Shown one piece after another: positions 46,650 to 58,769 of a stretch of 64,000 bases of DNA; position 1 is the first letter of the stretch; each line of letters starts with the position of its first letter. The notes beneath the pieces were generated by a model. It saw only the letters and a program-made list of their open reading frames with translations. It had not been told where the DNA came from and did not search any database. A program made the translations under genes and the position numbers. The stretch is from Doryteuthis pealeii. Lineage: Eukaryota > Mollusca > Cephalopoda > Myopsida > Loliginidae. Location of the stretch: positions 76,294,365 to 76,358,364 of the forward strand of contig CM042150.1 of assembly GCA_023376005.1 (NCBI GenBank), given 5' to 3'.

Positions 46650-46880
46650 GTTTAATGGCATATCAACTTTCATTGGTTATTTAATGCTAAAGTCACCCTT
46701 GTAGAAAAACAGTAGTGGTACTATTTAACCCTTAGCTGGGTGAGAAGGGGATTCATACCTTTCCCAAAGATATTAGTCAGGAAATGAACATAATAGTGTG
46801 AATGGAGTTTGAACTCACTTACTATGATGTCGTAGTCCAGCATGTTAGCCATTATACCATGGGACTCTCCCATGCATTTT
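46650..46880 (-). mobile_element. tRNA-derived SINE, family 1 (minus, diverged)
   Basis: Starts with the shared module 'tggcatatcaactttcattg' ... 'atttaatgctaaag', then 'cccttagctgggtgagaagg', 'cccaaagatattagtcagg', and the head 'gtttgaactcacttactatg' and 'tagccattataccatggg'. Confidence 0.75.
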
Positions 46881-47118
46881 AAGTCTTATCTTTTTTTGTT
46901 ATTTACAAATGGTGTTCAAACAATTTTTCTCTAATAAACTACAAATAAGAAAAAGAGTTACAATTTTTTAAAATTTTGATTCAAAGATTCTATATATTTT
47001 ATTTCCAGAGATAATTTTGTGATAAAAGTAAAAGTTTTGTTTAGTATTGAATTTGTCAATGGGTGTTTTGTCATGTACTCACTTATCTTATGGGTGTCCA
47101 AATAGTTGGATACTGAAG

Positions 47119-48207
47119 ATTGAAAATTAGTCTATAAGGATAACTTTATTTGATGATGAAAATTGGAGCTGGTGCTGATCTCTGACGTACCTCAGCTCAA
47201 TTTATGATCAAAACTAACTTTTCTTTTTTCCTTTTGTCATAATACTGTTGTTGGCATGACTTTCCTTTTTCTTAATTAAATACATACAACACTTAGTTGG
47301 TCACATGTTCAATAATTGAAAAGTAGCAAGGATCCTGTTTGAAAACATACTTGAAAAAAATATCTATAGTATGAGCAATGATCATCAGAGAGTCATAAAT
47401 ATTAACATTTCCATGAAATTTATTAACTCATGAAAAAGTACTGTACACTATCATACTAATCATAAAAGCATTCTTTTGACATTACCTATAAGCATTCGAC
47501 TAATTGGCCAAATTTTTTAAATTGCATGAAACTGACAATAAATTTTTATATCCCTGTTTTAATTTCAGCAAGAAATGTAACCATGACCTAGAATTATTTT
47601 TATGAGAAAATAAAATTCATTGAAACTTTAATGTTTATGACCCTCTGGTGGTCATTGCTCATACAACAAATGTAAACATAATATTTTTTCAAGTCTTCAT
47701 TTTCTGATGACAAGGAAAAAGTCATGAGAAAAACAGTTATGCCTTTGGTTTCTGGCTTGGAAATTTTCTACTACAAAGAATAAAGAAAATGAAGACAGAC
47801 AGAAGTCAGAAGAACAAAAATAAATTTTATCTTTTGAAAACAAAAACATGGTAAATAAAGTATAAGAATGTATAAAATACATCCTGTCAGAATTGTAAGG
47901 AAAATAGTAAGGAAAATCTTTAGTAACTTACATTTTTTGAAATGTGATGACAACATGTCTGCTTTCAGCAACTACTGGAAACTCTCTATTGTTCAAACAA
48001 GACCCCTGCTACTTTTGGTTATTGGGTATGTGACCGAGTAATTGTGGTACATATTTAATTTAGAAAAAGGAAAGTCACCCCTATAATATTATTATGACAA
48101 AAAAACAAAAAGAAAAGTTAGTTTTTATCATAAATTGACCTGTGACCCCTTGGAGATTTTCATCATCAAATAATGTTATCCTTGTAGACTAATTTTCCCC
48201 ACACAGT
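47119..48207. repeat. 1.1-kb fold-back element with diverged ~320-bp arms
   Basis: Left arm 47119-47446 and right arm 47580-48207 are inverted copies: 'gaaaattagtctataaggat' versus reversed 48180-48205, 'aaaactaacttttcttttt', 'tatgagcaatgatcatcaga' versus reversed 47655-47680. The right arm is split by about 295 bp with no mirror (47695-47990). Non-coding. Probably an old inverted-repeat transposon or an inverted tandem insertion with a later insert. 46881-47118 before it is unassigned. Confidence 0.75.
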
Positions 48208-49894
48208 TCTCAAGAATTCCACTTGTGAGATAAACTATTTGAAGTTGATGCTCTAGGTCATTTAAAGTAACTAGAGGTCAAACAACACAAATTTCTAAAT
48301 CTAAATACTGAAAACAAATAAATTTTATATCAAATTACAATTGAATTAACTTTTATATAAGTTTCAGCATTTTAAAAGGAATTCAAATGACTTCAATTCT
48401 CAGTGAGGCTCAGCTCTGCCATGAACATCAACATTGCATAGAGACAATATCATAAGATCATTGACCAGGCTAATCCCAGATTTTTCCTATGGCCAGCTCT
48501 GTTGATTGTTCTTGAATTGGACTTCTAAGCAACTTGTTCATACTGCCATGTGTCCAGAAACCCTGTTATTTTAAGGGACAACATCATTTAATTTAGTTTG
48601 AGTGCCAATTTTTTTTTCAGTAACAGCTACTTTTTCATATGTACATAGGTATAGCTGAAATATTTGTATCCATATACATCAATTCCATTATATGAGAGCC
48701 TAACAATTCAGTTAAAAATGTCAACCATTGAACTACTTATGAAGTTGATTTGTTTATAGTGGTAAAGGCCTGTGTCAAACCAGCCAGATCTTTTGGATAA
48801 GCTGATAATATATGAGTTATTCAATAAATAAGGTGAATTTTGCTAAGGAGTTGGCAGCAGGAAGAACTGTTTACATTTGCCCCTTTCACAAAAAAATCAA
48901 TAGTAATGGGCCCTTTCATGTCCAGAAGACTGCCATTTTCTTTAATGAATTCTGTGCATGAAACTTTTTTTGTTACCAGAGTGTCATTGTGTTCCCACTT
49001 CATGGACTGATGTTACAACTCAGGCTCATTGTGGCAAACTTATATTTAGCCGATTTGTAAACATTTTTTTTTACTTAAGCATAATTCTCCATACACAGTA
49101 TCATCATTTTTCATCATCAGTATTCATCGATTTTCATATTTAAGTGAAGGTAAGAACATGAATTCAATGGCGTATTGTAACTGACAGTTTCTTGCTGATG
49201 CGATTTTTAAACCAAATGAAATTTTTGTGTTCGTGTTTTTCCTTATATGTTGTTGTGTGATGCCTTATTGGAAGGTAAACACGTAATTTAAGTTTCGTTT
49301 GCTAAACATTTTCCATGGTTTGCAATTTTCAGACTCCAAAAATTTGATGACAGATCTTTATTAAAATGTAGAACACTCTGTTTGATTTACCACCATTTTG
49401 AACAAAAATTTTGGTGCGATTTAAATAATTTTTGCTATAAGCCAATTCCAAACAATATAGAGTTTACAGTCATGGAAAACAATTCTGAAAAATAATGTAT
49501 TTTGTTTTTTAACAAAAATTCTCCATATTTCTTGAATGTACCTCATATATGCACATTATCACCTCATAAGTAAGTGCATTGTAACAATTCTTTTTATAAA
49601 TAGGTAATTTTCTTATACACATATTTTATTATGTGATTCTATATGAATATGTAATAGTTCAAAAATATGTACAAATATTTTTGCAATTTTATTTTGGGTT
49701 ACAAATATTCTATTCTATTCTGTAGATTCTGGGAATAAGTAATATCTAATCATATCTATTTTTATTTCTATGATGTTTCACAAGAAATAAAAAAAATCTT
49801 CAATTTAAAAGAGAATAAATGAATGCAGTAACAAAAGGTACAAAGGGAATATAATTGGGTGGTAACAGTGATCAACTGGGGATTGTTGCCCATG
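48208..49894. other. Unassigned AT-rich stretch
   Basis: No repeat family or gene recognised. The minus open frame at 48821-49003 (60 codons) has plausible composition but no domain. Confidence 0.5.
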
Positions 49895-50335
49895 CTAACA
49901 AAAAAACAGAATCTGTCCATGAAAATAAAACATGTAAAATTCTATTATACTTTGAGATACAAATGGATCACTAAATCCCAGTCAGAAGATTAGGTATCAT
50001 GTCAATTGACAATAAGTGGATCTAGTTGATTTTTTCTTAGAGTGAAAATAAAAGAAAGAGAAAAGATAGAAAAATACAATGATCTTGCCTTGAAACTGAA
50101 AGAGCTGTGAATCCTGAAAGTGGCAGTTATGCCAATTGTAGCTGATGCCCTTAGAACAGTCCCTAAAGTCCTGGAAAAGAGACTGGAAGAACTGGAGATC
50201 AGAGGAATAATCAAGACTATCCAGACCGCAGCACTGTTAAAATCAGCTAAAATATTAGAAGTGTCCTGGAGACCTGAGGAGACATGCTATCACTCCAAGA
50301 TGGTGTGAAAAACTCACTTAGAGTGAAAGTAATAA
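49895..50335 (+). pseudogene. LINE 3' fragment (restriction-like endonuclease type)
   Basis: Third copy of the LINE tail. The open piece from 50120 reads MAVMPIVADALRTVPKVLEK and continues RLEELEIRG...IQTAALL, the most intact version of the segment that is frameshifted at 33800 and 44420. The upstream endonuclease region (about 49960-50080) is broken. Confidence 0.78.
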
Positions 50336-50809
50336 TTTAGTTGTCTTTTCCTTTTTATTCTTTAAGCTTCTTAGAGTATGGGAAAATTCATTTGACAGTA
50401 ATTTTCCCGAGAAATGATTGGTCTGATTTGTTGATGAGTCAGGAGCAAATATTTGTTGCAATTCCTTATCTCTTTAAACACACACATAAATAGAAAGTAC
50501 ACTGTTCAGTTTTGAAGAGAGTTGTTTCAAAGCTCTTTAAAGAGATCTATGTATTTGTATCATAACACTTGCAACACCTTGAAGAGGGCAGTTTCTTCTT
50601 GATCTCATAAGATACCCACCATCAAACATTGGCATACCGATCCATATGCTATTACGGTGTAATTTCAAAGAGAATCAGAAAGCTGCAGATGCTTTGGCTT
50701 TTGAATTCCCATAAAGAAGACAGCAACCTGCAATTTTATTCATTCATAATAGCACTGCCTCTCCTCATCATTCATGTAAGACGAAGGTGTGATAATCTAA
50801 ATCTTTGAA
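50336..50809. other. Unassigned stretch
   Basis: Nothing recognised. Confidence 0.5.
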
Positions 50810-51345
50810 AGAACATGCACATGTTCATATGAGTATATACACATATGCACATGCATACACACATAACACAAAAATGTATATTATTTAAACAGCTACATGC
50901 GCACAGACACATCGCTCTTGTAAGTCTATAAGATGAAGATGTAATAATATAAATCTTTGATCAAACATGCACATATGCATATGTACACAAATGGACATAT
51001 AACACGTGTGCAAAAACATACACACAAAAGTAATTAGAGAGAAAATGTATCTTATTTAAACAGATACACACATGCACATACACACATACCCAAAAATAAT
51101 TTGAAAAATGTATTGTCATATTTTACCATGATGCGCATGTGCAGGGACATATACACTTTTAAATATGCACACACTATGGATATGCATACATACACAAAAA
51201 ATAATTAGAAAAACGTATAGTTTTATTTCATTATAACAGACACACACATACATGCTCATGCACACAGACAACATATATGCACAAGGACACACACACACAT
51301 ATGCATACACAAACATGCAAAATAATTAGATAGGAAATGTATCCT
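50810..51345. repeat. Degenerate CA-rich minisatellite
   Basis: Alternates CA/TG-rich blocks ('catgcacatatgcatatgta', 'acacacatgcacatacacac') with a recurring AT block ('aaaatgtatcttatttaaac') near 50876, 51046, 51213 and 51337. The period is irregular, about 110-170 bases. Confidence 0.8.
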
Positions 51346-51559
51346 TTTATTCAAAATGTAAACTTGTCATTCTCTTTATTTTTGATAATGCCAAAAAGAA
51401 AAAAGAAGATTTTTAAAACATCAGTTTTAGTTACTAAAACCTTCAGACTCTACAGATCACAAATATGAAGCTTTTAATGTTCATTGATAACTTATATTGT
51501 TTCTTTCTTAAAATCATATTTTTAGGACTTCAAATCAATTTAAAAGCTTTCTTACAATT

Positions 51560-52035
51560 ATTACTTTTTGAGATTTTCATGCTAGCTTTAACTGATGATC
51601 TTTCATTGGAATCTGTGTGATACTTAGTCTTCTCAATTCTTCACGACTATTCTAACTATCCTGGCTGATTTAGTAGAGCTGTGGTCACGATGGTTTTAAT
51701 AGTCCCCATAATCTTCAGTTCACCCAGTCTTTTTTTCTAGGTTCATGGGGCCTGTTCCAAGGACTCCAACTATGGTTAGAATCACCATTACTGTAATTTT
51801 CTATAAATTTGTCAGTCCTCTTGCAAGGTCCAAGTACTTGACTAGCATTTCGCCTTCCTTTACTTTTACTCGGTGGTCTGCTGGCATGACAAAATCCACT
51901 AATGACAACTTCTTTTCTTCTTTTTAATTGTAACCGAGATTGGATGATCCATTTTTATTTAAAATTTTGATCTGTGTACATCTTTGCTTAAATTTCAAAA
52001 TGTAAAGAATTTAAAGCTTCAGTTTCAATACTTTT
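51560..52035 (-). pseudogene. LINE 3' fragment (restriction-like endonuclease type, minus)
   Basis: Minus-strand reading includes a DH-P-I-S-V-T-I-KKK block near 51925-51955 and VMVILTIVGVLGTGP-like sequence around 51750-51790, the same segment as in the other three copies. Stops interrupt it. The plus frame at 51745-51927 is its shadow. Confidence 0.68.
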
Positions 52036-52492
52036 TGACCACATCTTGTATAATGTTCATAGATGCTACAAGGTATAGAGATAGATATGAACAAAATGAG
52101 ATAGATTGATAGATATTTTTTGAAATACTGATTGTTGAACTATATTGAAATTTTTTCTCTACGCTTTATTGAATTAAGATTTTTCCTTTGGAATCCATTG
52201 GGTAGAGTCTAGGACTGTGTTGAAAATATGATATGCATTGTAATTGGGTTGGTATTGAAATCTCTAAATATGGATTCTTATGGAGGGTGAAGTAATGTGG
52301 AATTTTGTGGTAAGTGTGTGATAAATAAAAGTCAGAAAAAAACATGTAGTCATTATTGATTGCATAAATAAGTGATGAAATAGAAAGTTATTGTTGAGGT
52401 AATCTGTAAAGAAATATAAGTTGAATATTTGAATCTGTATACCCAATATTTCAGGCTGAGTGCTCTTTTATTGTAAAGGTATCAGCCATTTC

Positions 52493-52533
<41 letters not shown>

Positions 52534-52712
52534 TGCATAGCACTTGTCAATAATTAAGAGATTATTTATGCTTGAATAAATTATTGAAATATGCATTTTA
52601 GTGTAAACATATTTATTGCAATAATCTTTTATAAAAAATCCTGATTCCATGAGTTTTTCCTGATTTTTGGCTTTTTTTCCTTCTGCACGAATAATTCCTT
52701 TCTTTACTTCCA
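52036..52712. other. Unassigned stretch with a TA tract
   Basis: TA run at 52497-52530; otherwise AT-rich sequence with no recognised feature. Confidence 0.6.
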
Positions 52713-52861
52713 TAGAACTAATACCCTTGGGAAAGGTATGCTCTAACTACTTTCCCCCAGCTATGGATGAATAGTTGGGCACACTGGGCTCTTTAACTTT
52801 GTCATGGCAATCAGTCTAGAAAAAGGAAAACTCTGAATTCAAACCTGTTAATCTCTGCTTA
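52713..52861 (+). mobile_element. tRNA-derived SINE, family 1 (5'-truncated)
   Basis: Starts inside the body at 'actaatacccttgggaaagg' and runs to 'acctgttaatctctgctta'. 5' truncation is typical of incomplete reverse transcription. The next copy begins directly afterwards. Confidence 0.85.
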
Positions 52862-53272
52862 GAGATGCACTTAGCATAACGGTTATCATCATTGAAAATG
52901 GAATCGTCATGCTGAGCTCAAATCTTGAAGCCCTGTCGGCTTATTAGGTGGTCTACAAACATTTGTTTTAAGGCACTTGGTGTAATGGTAACCATTGTAG
53001 GAAATGGATACGAGTGAAACAAGTCCAAATTCTGGAAGAGGCTACTTGCATTTCTCATAAAGTTATTACACTTAAGAAAAGTATGCATCACACTCTTCTC
53101 CATAAAGTTATAGAGAAATAGTAGAGCAGACTGGGCTCTTTAACCTTAGTTAAGTAACCAGTCTAGGAGAAGGAAAACTCTGAATTCAAACCTATTAAAC
53201 TCTGCTTAAGAAATTGACCTTGTGTCACATCCTACTCATGCAGAGGAGTTGGTAAATATGTATATACATTTA
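52862..53272 (+). mobile_element. tRNA-derived SINE, family 1: head fragment plus near-full copy
   Basis: A partial head (52862-52935, 'aacggttatcatcattgaaa') is followed after a short spacer by a complete copy (52968-53272): 'cttggtgtaatggtaaccat', 'aggagaaggaaaactctgaa', 'ttgtgtcacatcctactcat' and the end 'ttggtaaatatgtatatac'. Good reference for the family consensus. Confidence 0.9.
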
Positions 53273-53377
53273 TCTGAGATTATCTATACATTTTTCAGTC
53301 AGACACTGAAATGAAGGACAAATGAATGTCCTAAAACCAAATTTTTGGACACCCTAGTATATATCAAAATGATTCTT

Positions 53378-53745
53378 AGCATCATAGGAAATAGAATTTG
53401 ACAACCTGAGTTTAAAATCCTGGACAAGGTTATGAGTGTTTCACTTCCCACTAATTGCTTTGGGAAAGGCATATATCTATCTGTTCTCCCCATTGCTATG
53501 GGTATGTATTTACCCACTCATTTCACCATGGGAAGAATGTTACACAGGTCAATTCATAGTTATCCTTTTCCTAGACTGGTTGCCTTACCAACACTAAAGA
53601 ACACAGTCTACCCTACTACTTACCCATAACTAGGGGAAGAACAGATGAATTCATGCCTTTCCTCAAATGTATTAACACAAGGTAAAACTCATCCATTTGA
53701 ACTCAGGTCACAATTCCCTTTTCTACAACAATAACTAATATATAA
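53378..53745. mobile_element. Two family 1 SINEs in inverted orientation
   Basis: A plus-strand head and proximal body (53378-53500, 'agtttaaaatcctggacaag') meets a minus-strand copy (53505-53745, 'ccttttcctagactggttgc', 'cccataactaggggaag', 'ccatttgaactcaggtc'). The pair could fold into a hairpin RNA. 53746-53961 is unassigned. Confidence 0.85.
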
Positions 53746-53961
53746 AGCGTACCTCCTTATGCTAAACACACCTCCTTACATAAAGCATGTCAATCCTCCA
53801 AAGGGAGTATAAAGTAAAAAATCACCAAATGATTACTGTTTATTCTGACCTATGCTGTATACTTGTTGCCATAGATTAATAACCTCAGTTAATTGTAATA
53901 AGAATAGTTACTAAAGAATTAAAATAAAAGAAAATACTAGTCAAAATTAATTATAATAATG

Positions 53962-54205
53962 ATTGAGTCAGTCGGTAGAGCGTTCGGCTAGAAACCACAA
54001 GGTTCCTAGTTCGATACCAGCCCTCGCAACTCAGCGTATGAGTAGCACAGGGATCTGTGCGGTAAAGTAAGGAGCTGATGGTAGGTTTGGCGCTCCACCT
54101 CAGATGTAAAAACAATCTCCTTGGTCTAGCGCTAGTGAAAAGGGGATAGACTCCCTCGCTGATTGGCTCATACCGACATTAGGCCGCCCCGACGACTACT
54201 TATAT
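53962..54205 (+). mobile_element. tRNA-derived SINE, family 2
   Basis: 'agtcagtcggtagagcgttc' D-arm, 'cctagttcgataccagccct' T-arm (canonical B box), 'ctcagatgtaaaaacaatct' body and the 3' end 'ggccgccccgacgactactt'. Better kept 3' end than at 24361. Confidence 0.9.
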
Positions 54206-54300
54206 TTCATCTAAAAATAGAAATAAAATCTTTGATACTTGCTTATTTACAAGGTTTTTCTTTGTCTGGAACATAGGTCTTAGGTTTTTCATATTAACTT

Positions 54301-54391
54301 CTGCTACTAAGTAGTCACTAATCTAAATATTCTAAAGTCTCTTTGCTGTTTAATTTTGGTGATCTAGTAGAAGCTAATGCTTTCAGTATGA
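54301..54391 (-). pseudogene. 5S rRNA-derived repeat (diverged)
   Basis: The plus strand shows, in order, 'ctgctactaagtagtcact', 'ctgtttaattttggtgatct' and 'agaagctaatgctttcagta', aligning to the complement of animal 5S rRNA (GCTTAACTTCGGTGATC block). Related copies are at 58770 and 63782. Probably a 5S-derived SINE or a dispersed pseudogene. Confidence 0.6.
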
Positions 54392-55724
54392 ATTGATTTG
54401 TTGATTTTCAAGTTTTTATAGTAATGATCTACTTTACATCATTTCAACTGATGTCAAATTCACCTTTTTGCCATTTTTATAGACTAGATTTCACTTTAAC
54501 AAATGTTATCATGTCCAATGCTACACAACTCAGCAACATCATTTATGTCATAATAAAAGGAGGTGAAATAAATAAATATTTCCTAAAAAATATATTTTGA
54601 ATAGATAAAATATATAAAAATTAACAATAAAAGATAAAAGAAGCTAAAATCAATTTAAGATATGATAAAAAAAACACAAAAAATTGTAAATCACAATACA
54701 CAAGGTAAATAACATAATTTCATTGAGTTCATTATTCTTAATGCATGGCTTAAGGCGGTATTGACACACCCAGTGCTATGAAGCAGCTTTACGCCTCTGG
54801 ACAGGGTATTTTTTAAAAAAAGTGAATTAATATTGTCCGTTTATCCTAACAGCTTAATTATAAATTTAGTTTGTTATTTTTTTAACAAAATTCATTTACT
54901 TTCACCTGTTAATCACATTCCATGCTCATAGTAACCGTTATTAACTGTCCCTGATGTCATACAATCAGCTGAGTTGCATGCTAGGAGTGGTAAATTTTGC
55001 ACGCATTTTATATCTGCTTATGATTTTTGACTTTGATTACTTGGCTTGCTTAGAATTTCTCCAGGGCGCTGTCACTCAGCAATGGGACCCTGAATCCCAT
55101 GGGAGTAATCCTGATACATAATACCATCATTCAATTTACATTATCTGATAGGGGAATTACATTGTTTGCACCAGCATGCCTTATGGATTCATAAACCTTG
55201 CAGGCTGTTAGATTTTCTGTCACAATGACACATAGTAGCCGGGTACATGTCCAGAACATTTTCTTTTGAGTCAGTCTGATGGGTGACATATTCTCCTTCC
55301 CCACTACAGTCACTCAAAAGGCATTCTTTGTCTGTTGTTCATAATTATTTTAAGTTCCTGTCTTTCCAAGATGTCAGTCCAACTTTCTGAAGAGTCACTT
55401 TGACTTTATAGAGAGTATTCTTACTTTCCTTTTATATATATTTATTGTTATTCTAAATATAACACCAAGAGAAATTGTGAAATAGAATAAGGGATAAGTT
55501 TATAGATTTTATTTTGGCTCTTGCAAATAGATGGCTTTTTCTATAAGTTTTTTACATATTCAAAATTAAAATAACTTTTTTTTCTTTCAAACATAAGAAA
55601 TGTTCATTTGTATTTTCAAAACCAACACTATCTTCTCACCAACCCCAATGTTTCATGCATCATCATAATTTCCATTATCATTTTTGCAATCATCATTATC
55701 AAAATAATTGTCATTATTGTGCAG
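54392..55724. other. Unassigned stretch with a coding-like fragment
   Basis: A minus open frame at 55131-55313 (60 codons; ACKVYESIRHAGANNVIPLS in the middle) and a second minus frame over the same bases with Asp/Cys-rich reading both look more protein-like than background. No family recognised and no splice or start context supports a gene. It could be a decayed transposase. Confidence 0.3.
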
Positions 55725-56549
55725 TAGAATTCAAAGAACATTTATGAGTTTATTTCTGATTAGTGCTGTGTCTCTCTGTCATAAACATATGATCTAAGTG
55801 CAATTAGAATTCAAAGAACATTTATGAGTTTATTTCTGATTAGTGCTGTGTCTCTCTGTCATAAACATATGATCTAAGTGCTGTGTCTCTCTCATGAAGA
55901 TCTAAGTGCAATTAGAATTCAAAGAACATTTATGAGTTTATTTCTGATCTGTGTCTCTCTCATGAACATATGATCTAAGTGCAATTAGAATTCAAAGAAC
56001 ATTTATGAGTTTATTTCTGATTAGTGCTGTGTCTCTCTCTCATGAACATATGATCTAAGTGCAATTAGAATTCAAAGAACATTTATGAGTTTATTTCTGA
56101 TTAGTGCTGTGTCTCTCTGTCATGAACATATGATCTAAGTGCAATTAGAATTCAAAGAACATTTATGAGTTTATTTCTGATTAGTGCTGTGTCTCTCTCA
56201 TGAACATATGATCTAAGTGCAATTAGAATTCAAAGAACATTTATGAGTTTATTTCTGATTATTCTGGTGCTGTGTCTCTCTCTCATGAACATATGATCTA
56301 AGTGCAATTAGAATTCAAAGAACATTTATGAGTTTATTTCTGAAGTGCTGTGAACATATGTGCAATTAGAATTCAAGAACATTTATGAGTTTATTTCTGA
56401 TAGTGCTGTGTCTCATGAACATATGATCTAAGTGCAGAATTCAAAGAACATTTATGAGTTTATTTCTATGAGATCTAAGTGCAATTAGAATGAACATTTA
56501 TGAGTTTATTTCTGATTAGTGCTGTGTATGAACATATGATCTAAGTGTC
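55725..56549. repeat. Minisatellite, ~80-bp unit, about 11 copies
   Basis: Units begin 'tagaattcaaagaacattta' at 55725, 55805, 55913, 55986, 56066, 56146, 56224, 56309 and 56368, with two decayed ones near 56437 and 56487. Steps are 80, 108, 73, 80, 80, 78, 85 and 59 bases. The unit carries 'gtgctgtgtctctct' and 'catatgatctaagtgcaatt'. The first copies are regular; later ones have progressive internal deletions. Non-coding. Confidence 0.95.
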
Positions 56550-57084
56550 AAGGCAATAAAAAAACCACAAAAAACTAACAATGAAAGGAAATATTAGTCC
56601 AAATTGATAGTAATAGAAATTGTTTCTCGCTGATATTTTATAAAGTGTTTAACCAGACAAATAGTAAGTAAGTATTTTTTCTTAATTGTATAAGAAACAA
56701 TATTGGAATGAGAACTGTTTTAGTCGTTAGTAAATGATACTTGTCAGTTGTCTATTCTACACTGACTAATTAGCCAAGTTATCTTGTAAAAATCAGCTGG
56801 CTTGCCAAGTTAGCATTTGTGATATGACACCTGAGAATATAGAAATCTAAAATATATGAATTATACCAACATTTTATCATGAATAAAAAAAAGAAAGAAA
56901 AGAAGAAAAAACGTTTAATACACTTTTGCAGCTGACAGATACCAAATTACATATGGTGGAAGAAATAGCTTTTTTGACTTAAACTGAAAGTAAACATCAT
57001 ATTCACTCTAGATTACTCCAAAATGGATTATATGCACTTTATATAGTATTAAAAGCCTTAATACCAACAACTAATAAGAGTTTT
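56550..57084. other. Unassigned stretch
   Basis: A purine-rich run (about 56885-56915, AAAGAAAGAAAAG-type) and nothing else recognised. Confidence 0.55.
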
Positions 57085-57640
57085 ACTTAGGTATGCTGTT
57101 TGTAATGGCCATTGTCATTTAAAATGGAATTGGTGTCTTGAGCTCAAATCCTGGATTAAGTTGATTGTGTTTCTGTCAAGATTCTTGTGGCCATTTTTAG
57201 GCTGTAGGTGAGAGCACTTTACAGTGGAGATCTCTTGTGGCATTAAGTTTGATCCATGTTGATTAGAATCCTTGTTTGTTGGTCCATGTATCTTGAATCC
57301 TATGATCCTTGTGTTCCTCAGGGTTAAGCACAAGCAACTGAATGCCTTTCCACCAAGGCCTTTAAATAGTTAACCAACCACGTATTCAAACATGTTGATT
57401 AGCCGATTCAGTCCATGCAGCCTCAAATAGTCTATAAATTTAAGTTGTGATTCACAGCACACCTTATATACAAAATTATTCCAACAGTTTCACTTTATGC
57501 TAATGTTTTTGGGAAAGGCATGAATCCATCTGTCCTCCCTCCAGCTATATCTAAATAGTCAAGAGGACTGGATTCTTTAGCTTTTGTATTGTAACCAGAG
57601 AAAGAAAAATCTGAATTCAACTGTTATTTTTTAGACTTCA
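57085..57640 (+). mobile_element. tRNA-derived SINE, family 1, split by an insertion
   Basis: A degraded head at 57085-57180 ('gagctcaaatcctggatta') and the body at 57480-57640 ('atgtttttgggaaaggcatg', 'cctccagctatatctaaata') are separated by about 300 bp of unrelated sequence. Confidence 0.65.
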
Positions 57641-58074
57641 CACAAGATTTATGTTCATTTATTTCCATTATTCATTTATCTATTTATTTGGAAAATGATA
57701 TCAGTAATCTTGTACTAAGATGGTTTTGAAAAAATTATGTAAGATTTAACTTCAGAATTGAGGGATTATGAAGTCGATTTTGCTCACAATAACTCAGATG
57801 TATAATGAATGCAACAGAAAACAGAACAGGAATTTTACTGATTTTATTCTGAAAATATCCTCTTTATTGTTTTAATATAAGTTTAGAATATCTACATTGA
57901 TAATAACAATATTTTATTGTAAGTTAAAATTTTAAAAATAATGTTTCTTGAAACAGTGTTTCTGCAGCTCTTGGTTATTAAAAATTAAAAAGATTTATGA
58001 GTAAAAGAGTCTATTCCATTATTTCAGTACCAGAGATATGGATAGTATAAGATTAATCAGTACAAAGAAAAGAA
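57641..58074. other. Unassigned AT-rich stretch
   Basis: Nothing recognised. Confidence 0.55.
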
Positions 58075-58260
58075 TCAGTGAGCAGAGTTTAATTTCCAGC
58101 TGAAGACGTTTGTGTTCCCTTAACATTAATGCTCTTTGGAAAAGTATTAATCCAATTCTCTAGCCAGCAATGGTAAAAATAACAAAGCTAATTGGGCTCT
58201 CCGGTCTAGGAGAAATACAATATCGAATTCAAACCATTGAAAAGTCATTAGGAAACCACT
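58075..58260 (+). mobile_element. tRNA-derived SINE, family 1 (diverged)
   Basis: 'aacattaatgctctttggaa', 'aagctaattgggctct', 'ggtctaggagaaatacaata' and 'cgaattcaaaccatt'. Older-looking than its neighbour. Confidence 0.7.
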
Positions 58261-58309
58261 CCACTATCTTTACAAAAAATGATAGTGGTAATTTATAGTT
58301 TACAGTTAA

Positions 58310-58550
58310 AGAAAACTGTAGTGTACTGGTTATCATCATAGGAAATGGACACAGTGACCATGTTTCAAATCCTAGATGAGGTTGTTTGTATTTCACATAG
58401 TGCTAATACCCTTGGGAAAGGTATGAATATGACTATTCTCCATGGGTAAATAGTTGGGCATACTGGGCTCTTTAACTTTGATTAAGAAACCAGTCAAGGA
58501 GAAGTAAAACTCTGAATTCAAATCTGTTAAACTCCACTGAAGAAAAAGAA
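58310..58550 (+). mobile_element. tRNA-derived SINE, family 1
   Basis: 'gtgtactggttatcatcata', 'gtttcaaatcctagatgagg', 'taatacccttgggaaaggta', 'tactgggctctttaactttg', 'ctctgaattcaaatctgtta'. Truncated before the usual tail. Confidence 0.87.
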
Positions 58551-58769
58551 TAAATATAATCTTTTATATGCATTCTTATTTAATTTCATTAGTTTTTCTA
58601 TTCTAATGTAATATTTTATTGCATTAAACTTATGCCTGGAGGTCTCATATTCTTGCTGATTAAACTAATTTTTTAGCTTGTAACACTAATTAGCTTTTTG
58701 TATTGGTGTGGTTGAGTTTAAATCTACTATTTTGTGGAGTCCCGATGCAGAGTTATTATTTAATAAACT

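Noticed and set aside
55725..56549. CRISPR-like array of repeats
   Set aside because: Units are contiguous with no unique spacers, variable in length, and the genome is animal; it is a minisatellite.
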